NCBI RefSeq assembly: GCF_017305915.1
Contig: NZ_JAFKJN010000016.1
Location: forward strand, 62,001 to 126,000
Length of the DNA stretch: 64,000 bases
Source of the DNA: Reyranella sp.
GTDB taxonomy: Bacteria > Pseudomonadota > Alphaproteobacteria > Reyranellales > Reyranellaceae
Reading direction: 5' to 3'
In this document: one piece after another, positions 41,139 through 51,305 of the stretch
How the letters are laid out: each line of letters opens with the position of its first letter
Position numbering within the stretch: position 1 is the first letter of the stretch
Program-made: the position numbers and the translations under genes
Notes under the pieces: model-generated
What the model was told of the DNA's origin: nothing
The model's database searches: none
Seen by the model: the letters and a program-made list of their open reading frames with translations, nothing else

Positions 41139-42752
41139 TTACGCGAACAGTTTGGCGAGCGATTCTCCAAGACCGCGCGCCTGCAGGGTGGCGGCAAATG
41201 CCGGAGCGCGGCCTGCAAAAGCCGGCACACCGGCGGCATCCTCGACCGCCACCACGCGGAACGTGCCGTCGACGCCGTCGATCCGCACGACCAGCTCGGC
41301 CGAGCGCGCCAGCGCCGCCGACATCACCTCGGGCTCGATGGTCGCCAGGGTGCCCGGCGCCCCACGCAGCAAACGCTCGCTGAGCGCCGCCACGTCCGCG
41401 AGCTGCACGCCGTCCAGCACCAGCAGCCCGGGCTCGAGCCGCGCGGCGGCGCTGATCAGGGTCGCGAACGGCACCTCGGCCGAGGCAACCAGCTCGACTT
41501 TGGACGCCATCGGCCATCGGAACTCGCGATGGCCTGCCACCGTCACCACGCGCTGCGCCGGATCGAGATCGCGGATCAGCGCAGCGAGCAGCGCCGTCTT
41601 GCCGCTGCCGCGCGGGCCGCTGACCAGCATGTTGAGCCGCCCGCGGGCGCACAGCCGCAGCAGCTTGGCCGTCGGCCGGTCGAGCAGGCCTTTCGTCACC
41701 AGCCCGTCGAGCGTCGCCTGACCCGGCTCGGCGCGACGCACGGTCAGCACTGGGCCCGCCGGCGCGGCGGGCGGGAAGATCGCAACGCCGGCCGAGCCGT
41801 CAGGCAAGGCGAAGCCGGCGACGCCATTTTCCGGCCGTCCGGCCAGCCGCGTCAGCCAGTCGATCAGCTGCGCCTCGTCATCGAAGCCTTCGTCGACGGC
41901 CTGCAGCGCACCCTCGCGCTCGACGAACACCTGGTGCGGGCCATTGACGAAGATCGCCTTGACCGCACGGTCCGACCACAAGCGATCGATCGGGTTCGGC
42001 TTCGCCTCCTCCGCCGGCGGCTCCGGCGGCGGCAGTGGCGGCGCGGGCGGCTCGCTCGCCACCGGCCTCGCCGGCACGTCGGCAGCGGCGTGCGCGACCG
42101 GAGGGTCGGTTGCGAGTCGGCCCTTGGCAAGATCCATGGCGCGGGCGAGCAGGCGCTCGAGGGGCGCTACGGATTCGCGCGGCGTCGGCTCACGCGGCGT
42201 CACCGTCACGATCGGTGACGGCGGCGGCTCGAGCGCAGTGTCGGACACACGCGGCGCGCGTGGCGCCGCCGGCACATCGCCCGGCCACGGCATCTTCGGC
42301 GGCTCGCCGTCGAAGGCTACGACCGGTTGTGCCTTGGGGGGGTGCGGCTCGGTTGGCGGCGCCGGCCGTGGCTCCGCGGGGGGCGGCTCATGCCCCTCCT
42401 CCGCCGGCCCGTGCAAGGCCAGCAGCTCGGCAACCAGCCGGCGCAGCTCGTAGCTCGTCAGGGTCACGCCGCGAGTGCGGAAATGGTTGTGCAGCAGCTC
42501 GCCCAGTTGATAGGCGATCTCGGGCGGCGAGCGGCCGGTCGCCAGCACACCGCGCACCGCTTCCAGCCGGTCGCGGCAGAAGGAGCGCCACGTCGACTGC
42601 ATCTCGCGGCCGCGATTGGCATCGCCGCGCAGCGGGAAGATCTGGTCGAGCGGACGCGGCTGGGCCGGCCCGCCTTCCACAGGCAGGTCGCTTCTGGCGC
42701 TCAGAGGATTGGGATGGCCGTTGGGCCGTCCCCCACCGCTGAAAGCGGTCAT
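41139..42752 (-). CDS. Divergent CpaF/TadA-like secretion ATPase, orphan
   Basis: The 537-residue protein has an N-terminal helical region (about 50-115), a Pro/Glu/Ala-rich linker (about 115-255), and a C-terminal CpaF-like NTPase domain. The Walker A GPRGSGKTALL is intact. In the place of the usual Walker B and switch region there is LLVLDGVQLADVAALSE, then LLRGAPGTLATIEPE, where GTLATIEPE resembles the GSLATIHAN of CpaF proteins with the His replaced. No other tad, pilus or secretion genes are nearby. It may be a regulatory or degenerated ATPase. Hydrolysis is uncertain. Confidence 0.75.
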   Translation of the reverse strand: MTAFSGGGRPNGHPNPLSARSDLPVEGGPAQPRPLDQIFPLRGDANRGREMQSTWRSFCRDRLEAVRGVLATGRSPPEIAYQLGELLHNHFRTRGVTLTSYELRRLVAELLALHGPAEEGHEPPPAEPRPAPPTEPHPPKAQPVVAFDGEPPKMPWPGDVPAAPRAPRVSDTALEPPPSPIVTVTPREPTPRESVAPLERLLARAMDLAKGRLATDPPVAHAAADVPARPVASEPPAPPLPPPEPPAEEAKPNPIDRLWSDRAVKAIFVNGPHQVFVEREGALQAVDEGFDDEAQLIDWLTRLAGRPENGVAGFALPDGSAGVAIFPPAAPAGPVLTVRRAEPGQATLDGLVTKGLLDRPTAKLLRLCARGRLNMLVSGPRGSGKTALLAALIRDLDPAQRVVTVAGHREFRWPMASKVELVASAEVPFATLISAAARLEPGLLVLDGVQLADVAALSERLLRGAPGTLATIEPEVMSAALARSAELVVRIDGVDGTFRVVAVEDAAGVPAFAGRAPAFAATLQARGLGESLAKLFA

Positions 42753-42969
42753 CGCGAGACCCGGTTAGGTGGCACCCAGTCGTCGGCTCCGACATGCACC
42801 CACACTTGCCAAGAGCCGGTCACACTCTAGCCACGGCCCGACGACCGGCGCCACGGCAATCCTTTGCCGTCGCCATGTGGAAACATTCGCTGCTTGTGTT
42901 TCGAGGGACCGCCAGTAAGGTCGCGCGGCCCAACGCCCCAATTCAAGGGGCCCGATCCGAGGAGCCGCG

Positions 42970-43497
<528 letters not shown>

Positions 43498-43502
43498 GAA
43501 TC

Positions 43503-43967
43503 ATGGACAAGGAAAACACGCTCTACATCGACCTCAAGGACGGCCGCGTCGTCATCGAGATGCGCCCCGACCTCGCGCCCAAGCACGTGGCGCAGATCAA
43601 GAAGCTGGCGCGCGAGGGCAAGTACGACGGCGTCGTCTTCCATCGCGTGATCGACGGCTTCATGGCGCAGACCGGCGATCCCGACGGCACCGGCATGGGC
43701 GGCATGGGCGAGCGCCTGCCGGCCGAGTTCAGCAAGGAGCCGCACGGCCGCGGCGCGGTCTCGATGGCCCGCACCAACGACCCCAACAGCGCCCGCAGCC
43801 AGTTCTTCATCTGCTTCAAGGACGCGAACTTCCTCGACGGCCAGTACACCGTCTGGGGCAAGGTCACGTCGGGCATGGAGCACGTCGACAAGATCAAGAA
43901 GGGCGAGCCCCCCTCGAACCCGGACAAGATGGTCAAGGTCCAGGTCGCCGCCGACGCCAAGGACTAA
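43503..43967 (+). CDS. Cyclophilin-type peptidyl-prolyl isomerase, cytoplasmic copy
   Basis: This 154-residue protein is the same cyclophilin domain without a signal peptide, starting MDKENTLYIDLKDGRVV at 43503, 5 bp after its paralogue. The active-site motifs FHRVIDGFMAQTGDPDGT and SMARTNDPNSARSQFFICF are intact. It is the PpiB-like cytoplasmic isomerase. The pair arose by tandem duplication, and a terminator follows at 43984. Confidence 0.95.
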   Translation: MDKENTLYIDLKDGRVVIEMRPDLAPKHVAQIKKLAREGKYDGVVFHRVIDGFMAQTGDPDGTGMGGMGERLPAEFSKEPHGRGAVSMARTNDPNSARSQFFICFKDANFLDGQYTVWGKVTSGMEHVDKIKKGEPPSNPDKMVKVQVAADAKD

Positions 43968-43983
43968 GGGACGACCTTCCCAG

Positions 43984-44009
43984 AGGCTTCCCACCTTCGT
44001 GGGAAGCCT
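43984..44009. terminator. Hairpin terminator after the cyclophilin genes
   Basis: AGGCTTCCCAC (43984-43994) and GTGGGAAGCCT (43999-44009) pair perfectly around the tetraloop CTTC between two convergent transcription units. There is no strong T-run. Confidence 0.6.
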
Positions 44010-44050
44010 TGGATGCCGATTCCATAAGGATTTTGGCGATTCTTCCCACT

Positions 44051-44080
44051 TCCCCAGCCCCCCTTTCGCGAAGCTGGGGA
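44051..44080. terminator. Second hairpin between convergent genes
   Basis: TCCCCAGC (44051-44058) and GCTGGGGA (44073-44080) form an 8-bp stem with a 14-nt C-rich loop, 9 bp from the aminotransferase stop codon. It probably terminates or protects the aminotransferase transcript. Confidence 0.5.
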
Positions 44081-44088
44081 TAACTGGC

Positions 44089-45405
<1,317 letters not shown>

Positions 45406-45789
45406 TCAATAAGGCAGGTCGTCCGGGGCGATTCCGACATGATCCGGTGCCGGATCCTCGGCGAACCGCTTGGCCGGCAGGCTGTCCAGATTCAGCAGCG
45501 GCGCCCTGGCCACGCGGTGCATGCCGTCCATCACCCGCCCATCCGCAGACAAGATGATGGGAAAGCGCACGTCCACGTCCTGGATCAGCCGGGCATGTTC
45601 GGCGACGGCACGGCACGTCGGCGCATAGCCGTGGTCGAACCAGTACGGCTCGTCGAGCTCGCGAATCGCGGCGAGCGGCATTTGGATGACCGGCAGCGAC
45701 CCGGCCAGCGCGATGAGGCGATGGATGTCCCAGGCGCGCAAACCGTCGGGTCCGGGTCGGAAGTGATACTGCTTGCGCAGGCCTTCCAT
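45406..45789 (-). CDS. Small protein with ParB/sulfiredoxin-like motif
   Basis: The 127-residue protein contains GRVMDGMHRVARAPL, which resembles the G-x-x-DG-x-HR motif of ParB/Srx-fold nucleotide-binding proteins. Two basic/aromatic stretches lie upstream (WDIHRLIALAG, ELDEPYWFDHGY). No helix-turn-helix follows, so it is not a partition protein. The fold assignment is inferred from one motif and the function is unknown. It abuts the GST gene directly. Confidence 0.6.
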   Translation of the reverse strand: MEGLRKQYHFRPGPDGLRAWDIHRLIALAGSLPVIQMPLAAIRELDEPYWFDHGYAPTCRAVAEHARLIQDVDVRFPIILSADGRVMDGMHRVARAPLLNLDSLPAKRFAEDPAPDHVGIAPDDLPY

Positions 45790-46431
45790 TCAGCTCGCCC
45801 GTCGCGGCGCGCCTGCCGGCGGCTCGGTGCGCACGAAGCTCGACCGCTGCGCATGCCGCTCGTAGTAGGCGCTGAGGTTCTTGGCGCCGGCGAGCGCTGC
45901 GGCGCCTTCCGGAGGAATCTTCAGGCGATGCAGCAACGGCATCAGATTGATGTCGGCGAAAGTGAATTGATCGCCGACCAGATGCCCCGTCGCCGCCACC
46001 GCCTTGTCGAGCACCGCGACCTGCTGTTCGAGTGCCGGCATCACTGCCTCGATGGCGGCGCGGTTGGGCGAACCGTCGGGCGTGCCGGGCGCGATGTAGG
46101 CGAAGAGATAGGTGCGGATGACGGTGCGATCGATCAGCGTGTTGACCAGCGACACCCATTGCTCGGTGAGCGCCGCCAGAAGCGGCTCGGCCGGCAGCAC
46201 GAACGGTGCCGGGAAGACGCGGTCGAGATAGGTGGCGATCGCCTTGGATTCGAACAGCTCGACATCGCCGTGGCGCAGCACCGGCATCTTGCCGAAGGGA
46301 TGGATCGCCGCGAGCTCGGGCGCGCCGAGCCACACGTCGGTCAGCGTGTGGTCGATGCCCTTCTCCTCGCAGACCATGCGCACGACGCGCGTGTAGGTCG
46401 AGCGCGTCGACCCGATGATCTCGGGCTTCAT
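45790..46431 (-). CDS. Glutathione S-transferase family protein
   Basis: The 213-residue protein has a thioredoxin-fold N-terminal domain (STRSTYTRVVRMVCEEKGI, and PFGKMPVLRHGDVELFESKAIATYLD with the cis-Pro and Glu/Ser that bind glutathione). An all-helical C-terminal domain (about 90-205) follows. An N-terminal Ser/Thr cluster stands where the catalytic residue is expected. The substrate is unknown. Its ATG overlaps the transglutaminase-like stop by ATGA. Confidence 0.9.
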   Translation of the reverse strand: MKPEIIGSTRSTYTRVVRMVCEEKGIDHTLTDVWLGAPELAAIHPFGKMPVLRHGDVELFESKAIATYLDRVFPAPFVLPAEPLLAALTEQWVSLVNTLIDRTVIRTYLFAYIAPGTPDGSPNRAAIEAVMPALEQQVAVLDKAVAATGHLVGDQFTFADINLMPLLHRLKIPPEGAAALAGAKNLSAYYERHAQRSSFVRTEPPAGAPRRAS

Positions 46432-47249
46432 CCGTCGACCGCCCGTACTGCCGCTTCGACCGTCATTTTGGCATCCCCGAAGCCGACGCGCCGGCCGCTC
46501 ACCGGCGCGGCGTCGCGATAGTCGAGCCCGATGGCGACCCTGAGACTATCGCCGCGCGGCGAGATGCCGTTGGCTGGATCGAAACCGACCCAGTCGAGCC
46601 CCGGCACCCAGGCCTCCGCCCAGGAGTGGCTGGTGCGGCCGACATGCAGCTCCGGATCGTCGTTACGCAGGTAGCCGCTGACATAGCGCGCCGGCACGCC
46701 GAGCCGCCGGCAGGCCGCGATGAAGACATGCGTGCTGTCCTGCGCCACGCCGGCGCCGCGCGCCAGCGCCTCGACCGCCGTCGTGTCCACGGTCGACACG
46801 CCGGTCTTGTAGGCGATGCGCTCGCCGACCCGCTTCATCAGCTCGTGCAGCACCATCACCCGCTGCGTCGGCTCAGAGGCGCCCTCGCTCAACTCCGCGA
46901 TCAGCGGATCGAACGTCTCGTCGTGCTTGGCCATGCCGGTGTTGCGCAGCCAGAACGGCGGCGGCAGCGTCGGCGTCTCGGCGTAGCGCAGCCACTGGTC
47001 GGCGCCGCTGTATTCGTAGAGCCCGTGCACCTCGATCTCGACCGCGTCGTGCGCCTGCGCCACCGAGAAGGTGGTGACCTGGTTGCCGTGTCCGTCGGTC
47101 CATTCCGAGCGCTTGCCCGGCCCGTCGATGCGCCACGAGAGCACCCGCTGGCCGCCCGCCGGTATGGGCTTCAGCCGCACGTCATGGATCGAATGGCCCG
47201 ACGGCTGGTCGAACTCGAAGCGCGTGAGATGGTGGACCGAGAAGCGCAT
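46428..47249 (-). CDS. Transglutaminase-like protein lacking the catalytic cysteine
   Basis: The 273-residue product has the N-terminal beta-sandwich domain (MRFSVHHLTRFEFDQP) and the transglutaminase core. In that core the family motif that normally reads GVCQDxxH reads GVAQDSTH, so residue 169 is Ala (codon GCG at 46743-46745). The other two triad positions remain: His in TSHSWAEAW and Asp in GFDPANG. It belongs to the conserved transglutaminase / alpha-E / circularly permuted ATP-grasp triad. If the cysteine is truly absent, it is a binding or regulatory protein rather than a protease or amidase. Confidence 0.88.
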   Translation of the reverse strand: MRFSVHHLTRFEFDQPSGHSIHDVRLKPIPAGGQRVLSWRIDGPGKRSEWTDGHGNQVTTFSVAQAHDAVEIEVHGLYEYSGADQWLRYAETPTLPPPFWLRNTGMAKHDETFDPLIAELSEGASEPTQRVMVLHELMKRVGERIAYKTGVSTVDTTAVEALARGAGVAQDSTHVFIAACRRLGVPARYVSGYLRNDDPELHVGRTSHSWAEAWVPGLDWVGFDPANGISPRGDSLRVAIGLDYRDAAPVSGRRVGFGDAKMTVEAAVRAVDG

Positions 47250-47252
47250 CGT

Positions 47253-48218
47253 TCAATCCAGCAGGAACTGCTTGCCGATGGTGTCCGACAGCGCCGCGAT
47301 ATCGTCGCGCACACCGCCCAGGTATTTGTGCAGGCCGACCTCGTAGACCTTGTCGATGCGGGCATAGCGCAGCCTTGCATGCAGCTCGCCGGCCAGCCGA
47401 TCGGCCTCGCCGCGTGTGCCGTAGGCGTCGGCCAGCTCGCGCATGTTGAGGTCGACCATCCAGAGGCAATGGTGCACCGAGCGCGGCACGTCCCGGCGCA
47501 GCATCATCAGCTCGGCGATCTTCATCGGGTCGAGCGAGCTCCTGTAGATGCGCCGGTAGGTGCGCACCGCGCCGATGCAGGCCAGCACCTCCGACCAGGC
47601 GAAGTAGTCGAGATGCTCGGCATGCGGGCGGCCGTCCGGCATCAGGCGATGGTACTTCACGTCGAGGATGCGGGCGGTGTTGTCGCCGCGCTCGAGGAAG
47701 GCGCCGAGCTGGAAGAAGTTGTAGGCCTCGTCGCGCAGCAACGTCACTTGCGCCGCGCCGAAGATCATCACCGCCTGCTTCTTGACCGATTCGATCAGCG
47801 CGCCGCGGTCGAGGCTGGCGCGGTTGCCGCGCAGCTTGGCGCTGAGCTCCAGCCACAGCCCGTTCAGGCTCTCCCAGACGTCGACCGTGATGTTGTTGCG
47901 CTCCTCGCGGGCGTTGCGCCGCGCCTGGCCGATCGAGGAGACGATCGACGACGGGTTGGTCTCGTCGAAGGCGAGGAAGTCGACCAGGTCGACCAGCCGG
48001 CCGCCGCCTTGGCGTTGGGTTTGGCCCTGGCTTTGATGCTGCTCCTGGCTGTGGCGGAACTCGTCCTCCATGCCGAAGATCGCGACCACGTTCTCGGCTT
48101 CCTTGCCGCTCGACTGCAGCGCCATGCGCTGCGTCGCCTCGATCAGCCGCGCCGTCGTCTTGGCCCGCTGCAGGTAGCGGCCCATCCAGTAGACGTTCTT
48201 GGCGGTCGAGCTCAGCAT
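47253..48218 (-). CDS. Alpha-E domain protein (DUF403)
   Basis: The 321-residue all-helical protein begins MLSSTAKNVYWMGRYLQRA, the classic alpha-E start, and carries AYNFFQLGAFLERGDNTARILDVKYH. Alpha-E proteins are found next to permuted ATP-grasp enzymes and transglutaminase-like proteins in a predicted peptide-modification system whose product is unknown. A Gln-rich low-complexity insertion (QEQHQSQGQTQRQ) lies at about 80-100. An upstream GTG-type extension through the repeat element was discarded. Confidence 0.92.
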   Translation of the reverse strand: MLSSTAKNVYWMGRYLQRAKTTARLIEATQRMALQSSGKEAENVVAIFGMEDEFRHSQEQHQSQGQTQRQGGGRLVDLVDFLAFDETNPSSIVSSIGQARRNAREERNNITVDVWESLNGLWLELSAKLRGNRASLDRGALIESVKKQAVMIFGAAQVTLLRDEAYNFFQLGAFLERGDNTARILDVKYHRLMPDGRPHAEHLDYFAWSEVLACIGAVRTYRRIYRSSLDPMKIAELMMLRRDVPRSVHHCLWMVDLNMRELADAYGTRGEADRLAGELHARLRYARIDKVYEVGLHKYLGGVRDDIAALSDTIGKQFLLD

Positions 48219-48235
48219 GGGCGCACGCTGAGCAT

Positions 48236-48358
48236 TCCTCCCCATTCAAATGGGGAGGTGGCCCGAAGGGCCGGAGGGGTCATAAGCCACGCGACGGGAC
48301 TGGGGCTCATGACCCCTCCGCCCGCTGCGTGGGCACCTCCCCATCTGAATGGGGAGGA
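48236..48358. repeat. Composite inverted repeat with hairpin ends
   Basis: CTCCCCATTCAAATGGGGAG (48238-48257) and CTCCCCATCTGAATGGGGAG (48337-48356) are each hairpins. Between them GGAGGGGTCAT and ATGACCCCTCC form inner inverted arms. The element lies between the alpha-E and ATP-grasp genes and supplies the last codons and the stop of the ATP-grasp gene. It looks like a dispersed intergenic palindrome. Confidence 0.85.
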
Positions 48359-49782
48359 GTTTGACCATCGGGCGCCAAGACCCAGGTGTCCTTGGTGCCG
48401 CCGCCCTGGCTCGAGTTGACCACCAGCGAGCCTTCCTTGAGAGCAACGCGGGTGAGGCCGCCGGGCACGATGGTGATCTTCTTGCCGGAGAGCACGAAGG
48501 GACGCAGATCGACATGCCGCGGCGCCACGCCCTGCGCCACGAAGGTCGGGCAGGTCGAGAGCGCCAGCGTCGGCTGGGCGATGTAGTTCTCCGGCCGCGC
48601 CTTCACCAGATGCGAGAACTCCTCGATCTCGGCCTTCGACGAGGTCGGGCCGACCAGCATGCCCTTGCCGCCCGAGCCGTGGACCTCCTTCACCACCAGC
48701 TCGCCGAGATGCTCGAGGATGTATTTGAGGTCGTCGGCGCGGTCGCCGCGATGGGTCGGCACGTTCTGCAGGATCGGCGCCTCGCCGAGATAGAAGCGGA
48801 TCATCTCGGGCACGTAGGTATAGGTCGACTTGTCGTCGGCAACACCGTTGCCCAGGGCATTGACGATGTTCACCCTGCCCGCCCGCAGCGCGCCGAGAAG
48901 CCCCGCGACGCCGAGCCACGAATCCGGCCGCATCGCCAGCGGATCGAGGAAGCCATCGTCGACCCGGCGGTAGATCACGTCGACCCGCTGCGGCCCGCGC
49001 GGCGTGCGCATGTAGACGCGGCCCTCGTCGACGAACAGGTCGCTGCCCTTGACCAGCTCGATGCCCATCTCGTCGGCCAGGAAGGCGTGCTCGAAGTAGG
49101 CGCTGTTGTAATGGCCGGGCGTCAGCAACACGACGTTGGGCTCCGCATCGTCGCTGAACGACACCGAGCGCAAGGTCGCCAGCAGCTCCTCGGTGTAGTC
49201 GGCAACCGGCAGCACCCGCATCGCCGAGAACAGCTCGGGCGCCAGCCGCATCATCACCTCGCGGTTCTCCAGGACGTACGAGACGCCCGAGGGTGTGCGC
49301 ACATTGTCCTCGAGGACATAGAAGTCCTTCTCGCCGACCCGCACCAGGTCGATGCCGGCGATGTGGGCATGCACGTCGCCTGGCAGGCTGAGGCCCTGCG
49401 CCATCGACACGAACTCGGCGTTCATCAGGATCTGCGCCTCGGGGACGACGCCGGCGCGGCAGATCTCGCGCTCGCCGTAGGCGTCGGCCAGGAAGGCGTT
49501 GAGCGCCCGCACCCGCTGCGTCAGGCCCTTGTGCATGAACTCCCATTCGTCCCAGGCGATGACCCGCGGAATGATGTCGAACGGGATGGTGGTCTCGTGG
49601 CCCTCGGTCGCACCGTAGGCGCCGAAGGTGATGCCGTGCCGGCGGTAGAACTGGTCGACCTCGTGGCGCGTCGCCGCCAGCCGCTCCGGCGAGGTCGAAT
49701 CGAGCCATTGCTGCACACCGCGATAGGGTGCGCGCAGTCCGTCGGCGCCCGAGCGCATCTCGTCGAATGCTTTAGCCGCCAT
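48307..49782 (-). CDS. Circularly permuted ATP-grasp protein (CP_ATPgrasp_2)
   Basis: The 491-residue product (ATG 49782, MAAKAFDEMRSG) is the ATP-grasp member of the transglutaminase / alpha-E triad and is predicted to form peptide bonds. Family segments include GHETTIPFDIIPRVI, VLEDNVRTPSGVSYVLENR, and DDKSTYTYVPEMIRFYLGE. ELVVKEVHGSGGKGMLVG supplies the ATP-binding Lys, and RPFVLSG lies near the C-terminus. The final residues after DTWVLAPDG are encoded by the inverted repeat at 48236-48358 and differ from anything functional, so the original C-terminus was probably replaced when the repeat inserted. Confidence 0.93.
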   Translation of the reverse strand: MAAKAFDEMRSGADGLRAPYRGVQQWLDSTSPERLAATRHEVDQFYRRHGITFGAYGATEGHETTIPFDIIPRVIAWDEWEFMHKGLTQRVRALNAFLADAYGEREICRAGVVPEAQILMNAEFVSMAQGLSLPGDVHAHIAGIDLVRVGEKDFYVLEDNVRTPSGVSYVLENREVMMRLAPELFSAMRVLPVADYTEELLATLRSVSFSDDAEPNVVLLTPGHYNSAYFEHAFLADEMGIELVKGSDLFVDEGRVYMRTPRGPQRVDVIYRRVDDGFLDPLAMRPDSWLGVAGLLGALRAGRVNIVNALGNGVADDKSTYTYVPEMIRFYLGEAPILQNVPTHRGDRADDLKYILEHLGELVVKEVHGSGGKGMLVGPTSSKAEIEEFSHLVKARPENYIAQPTLALSTCPTFVAQGVAPRHVDLRPFVLSGKKITIVPGGLTRVALKEGSLVVNSSQGGGTKDTWVLAPDGQTPPHSDGEVPTQRAEGS

Positions 49783-49870
49783 CCGGCATTTCGCCCCCTG
49801 TCGAATCGCAATATAAGCAATCGACGGGCCAAGGAAAAAGGGCTCGTGGAGGCGTCCCCATGAGGACCAC

Positions 49871-50860
49871 ATGAAACAGGTGCTCATCGACAGCTACGGC
49901 ACGCCGTGGGACGTGGCGCGCTGCGCCGACGTGCCCGATGTCGGCGACCCGGCTGCGGACGAGGTCGTGTTCGACGTGCTGGCCTTCCCGATCAATCCGG
50001 CCGACATGTGGTTCTGCCGCGGCAGCTACCGCCTGAAGCCGCCTTTGCCCGCGACGCCCGGCGCCGAGTGCGTCGGCCGGGTCACCGCCGTCGGCGCGCA
50101 GGTCAGGCACGTCAAGCCGGGCGACCTCGTCATCAACCTGCAGCGCGAGAACTGGGCGCAGAAGCGCCGGGTCAAAGGTGTCGATGCCATCTCCCTGCCG
50201 GCCGGCATCGACCTCGAGCAGGCCGCGATGGTGCGCATCAACCCGCCGACCGCCGAGCTGATGCTGTCGGACTTCGTGCAATTGAAAGGCGGCGACTGGG
50301 TGATCCAGAACGTCGCCAACTCCGCGGTCGGCCGGCTGGCGATCGTGCTGGCGCATGAGCGCGGCTTGCGCACGGTCAATATCGTACGCCGGCCCGAGCT
50401 CGCGACCGAGCTGAAGCCGCTCGGCGCCGACCTGGTGATCGTCGACGGCGACGATCTCGCGGCCCGGGTGACGCGCGAGACCGGCGACGCGCCGATCCGG
50501 CTCGGCCTGGAGGCGATCGGCGGCAAGGCGACGGGCCGGATCTGCGACTGCGTCGCGACCGACGGCACGGTGGTGCATTACGGCTCGATGAGCGGCCAGA
50601 ACCCCGACGTCAGCCGCAACAACTTCATCTATCGCGGCGTCAAGCTGACCGGGTTCATGCTCGGGCGGTTCCTGGCGAAGCGCAACGCGCAGCAGATCCG
50701 CGACATCTACGCCAACCTCGCGGCGCAGGTGATGGATGGGCGGCTGCATGCGCCGGTGGACACCGTCTATCCGATCGAGAATATCAAGGAGGCGCTCGCC
50801 CATGCCGACAAGGGCGCGCGCAACGGCAAGATCTTGGTCAGCCCCAACGGGGCGATTTAG
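49871..50860 (+). CDS. Zinc-independent MDR oxidoreductase (2-enoyl thioester reductase-like)
   Basis: The 329-residue medium-chain dehydrogenase/reductase has the MECR/ETR-like features NPADMWFCRGSYRLKPPLPATPGAECVG in pieces, INPPTAELMLSDFV, and the NAD(P)H-binding NVANSAVGRLAIVLAHERGL. It lacks the structural zinc cysteines. Such enzymes reduce trans-2-enoyl-ACP/CoA or quinones with NADPH; the substrate here is not certain. It is divergently transcribed from the ATP-grasp gene with an 88-bp shared upstream region. Confidence 0.88.
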   Translation: MKQVLIDSYGTPWDVARCADVPDVGDPAADEVVFDVLAFPINPADMWFCRGSYRLKPPLPATPGAECVGRVTAVGAQVRHVKPGDLVINLQRENWAQKRRVKGVDAISLPAGIDLEQAAMVRINPPTAELMLSDFVQLKGGDWVIQNVANSAVGRLAIVLAHERGLRTVNIVRRPELATELKPLGADLVIVDGDDLAARVTRETGDAPIRLGLEAIGGKATGRICDCVATDGTVVHYGSMSGQNPDVSRNNFIYRGVKLTGFMLGRFLAKRNAQQIRDIYANLAAQVMDGRLHAPVDTVYPIENIKEALAHADKGARNGKILVSPNGAI

Positions 50861-50872
50861 GGAGAGACGGAC

Positions 50873-51253
50873 ATGAGCTCGGACGTTGCGGAAGTCGAGA
50901 AGGTGCTGCAGGTCTATTTCGACGGCCTGTACGAGGGCGACACCCGGAAGCTGGGCCAGGCCTTCCACCCGTCGTCGCATCTCTACAGCGTCGGCGCCGA
51001 CGGCAAGGCGGCGGACTTCCCGCGCACCGACTGGTTCAAGATGGTCGAGAACCGCAAGTCGGCCAAGGACAGCGGCAGCGAGCGGCGCGACCGCATCGTG
51101 TCGATCGACTTCTCCGGCCCCGGCACCGCCTTCGCCAAGGTCGAATGCCAGATCCCGCCGCGCTACTTCACCGACTACCTCACCCTGCTCAAGGTCGACG
51201 GCCGCTGGCAGGTGATCTCCAAGTCCTTCCATACGGCCACGAAGGACAAGTAG
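50873..51253 (+). CDS. NTF2-fold protein (putative lumazine-binding type)
   Basis: The 126-residue protein shows the cone-like NTF2 fold pattern: N-terminal helix VEKVLQVYFDGLYEGDTRKLGQAF split over two helices, then HPSSHLYSVGADGK and the beta-strands AFAKVECQIPPRYFTDYLTLLKVDGRWQV in pieces. It matches small SnoaL/Lumazine_bd_2-type proteins, many of unknown function. It lies 12 bp after the reductase and probably belongs to the same transcript. Confidence 0.8.
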   Translation: MSSDVAEVEKVLQVYFDGLYEGDTRKLGQAFHPSSHLYSVGADGKAADFPRTDWFKMVENRKSAKDSGSERRDRIVSIDFSGPGTAFAKVECQIPPRYFTDYLTLLKVDGRWQVISKSFHTATKDK

Positions 51254-51305
51254 CGTCGAGGCCACCGAGGCCATCGGTATCGCGGCTGTGTCGCATCGAA
51301 TTGAC

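Noticed and set aside
46626..48419. 597-codon plus-strand ORF opposite the transglutaminase and alpha-E genes
   Set aside because: The real genes on the minus strand have clear domain signatures; this frame has none.
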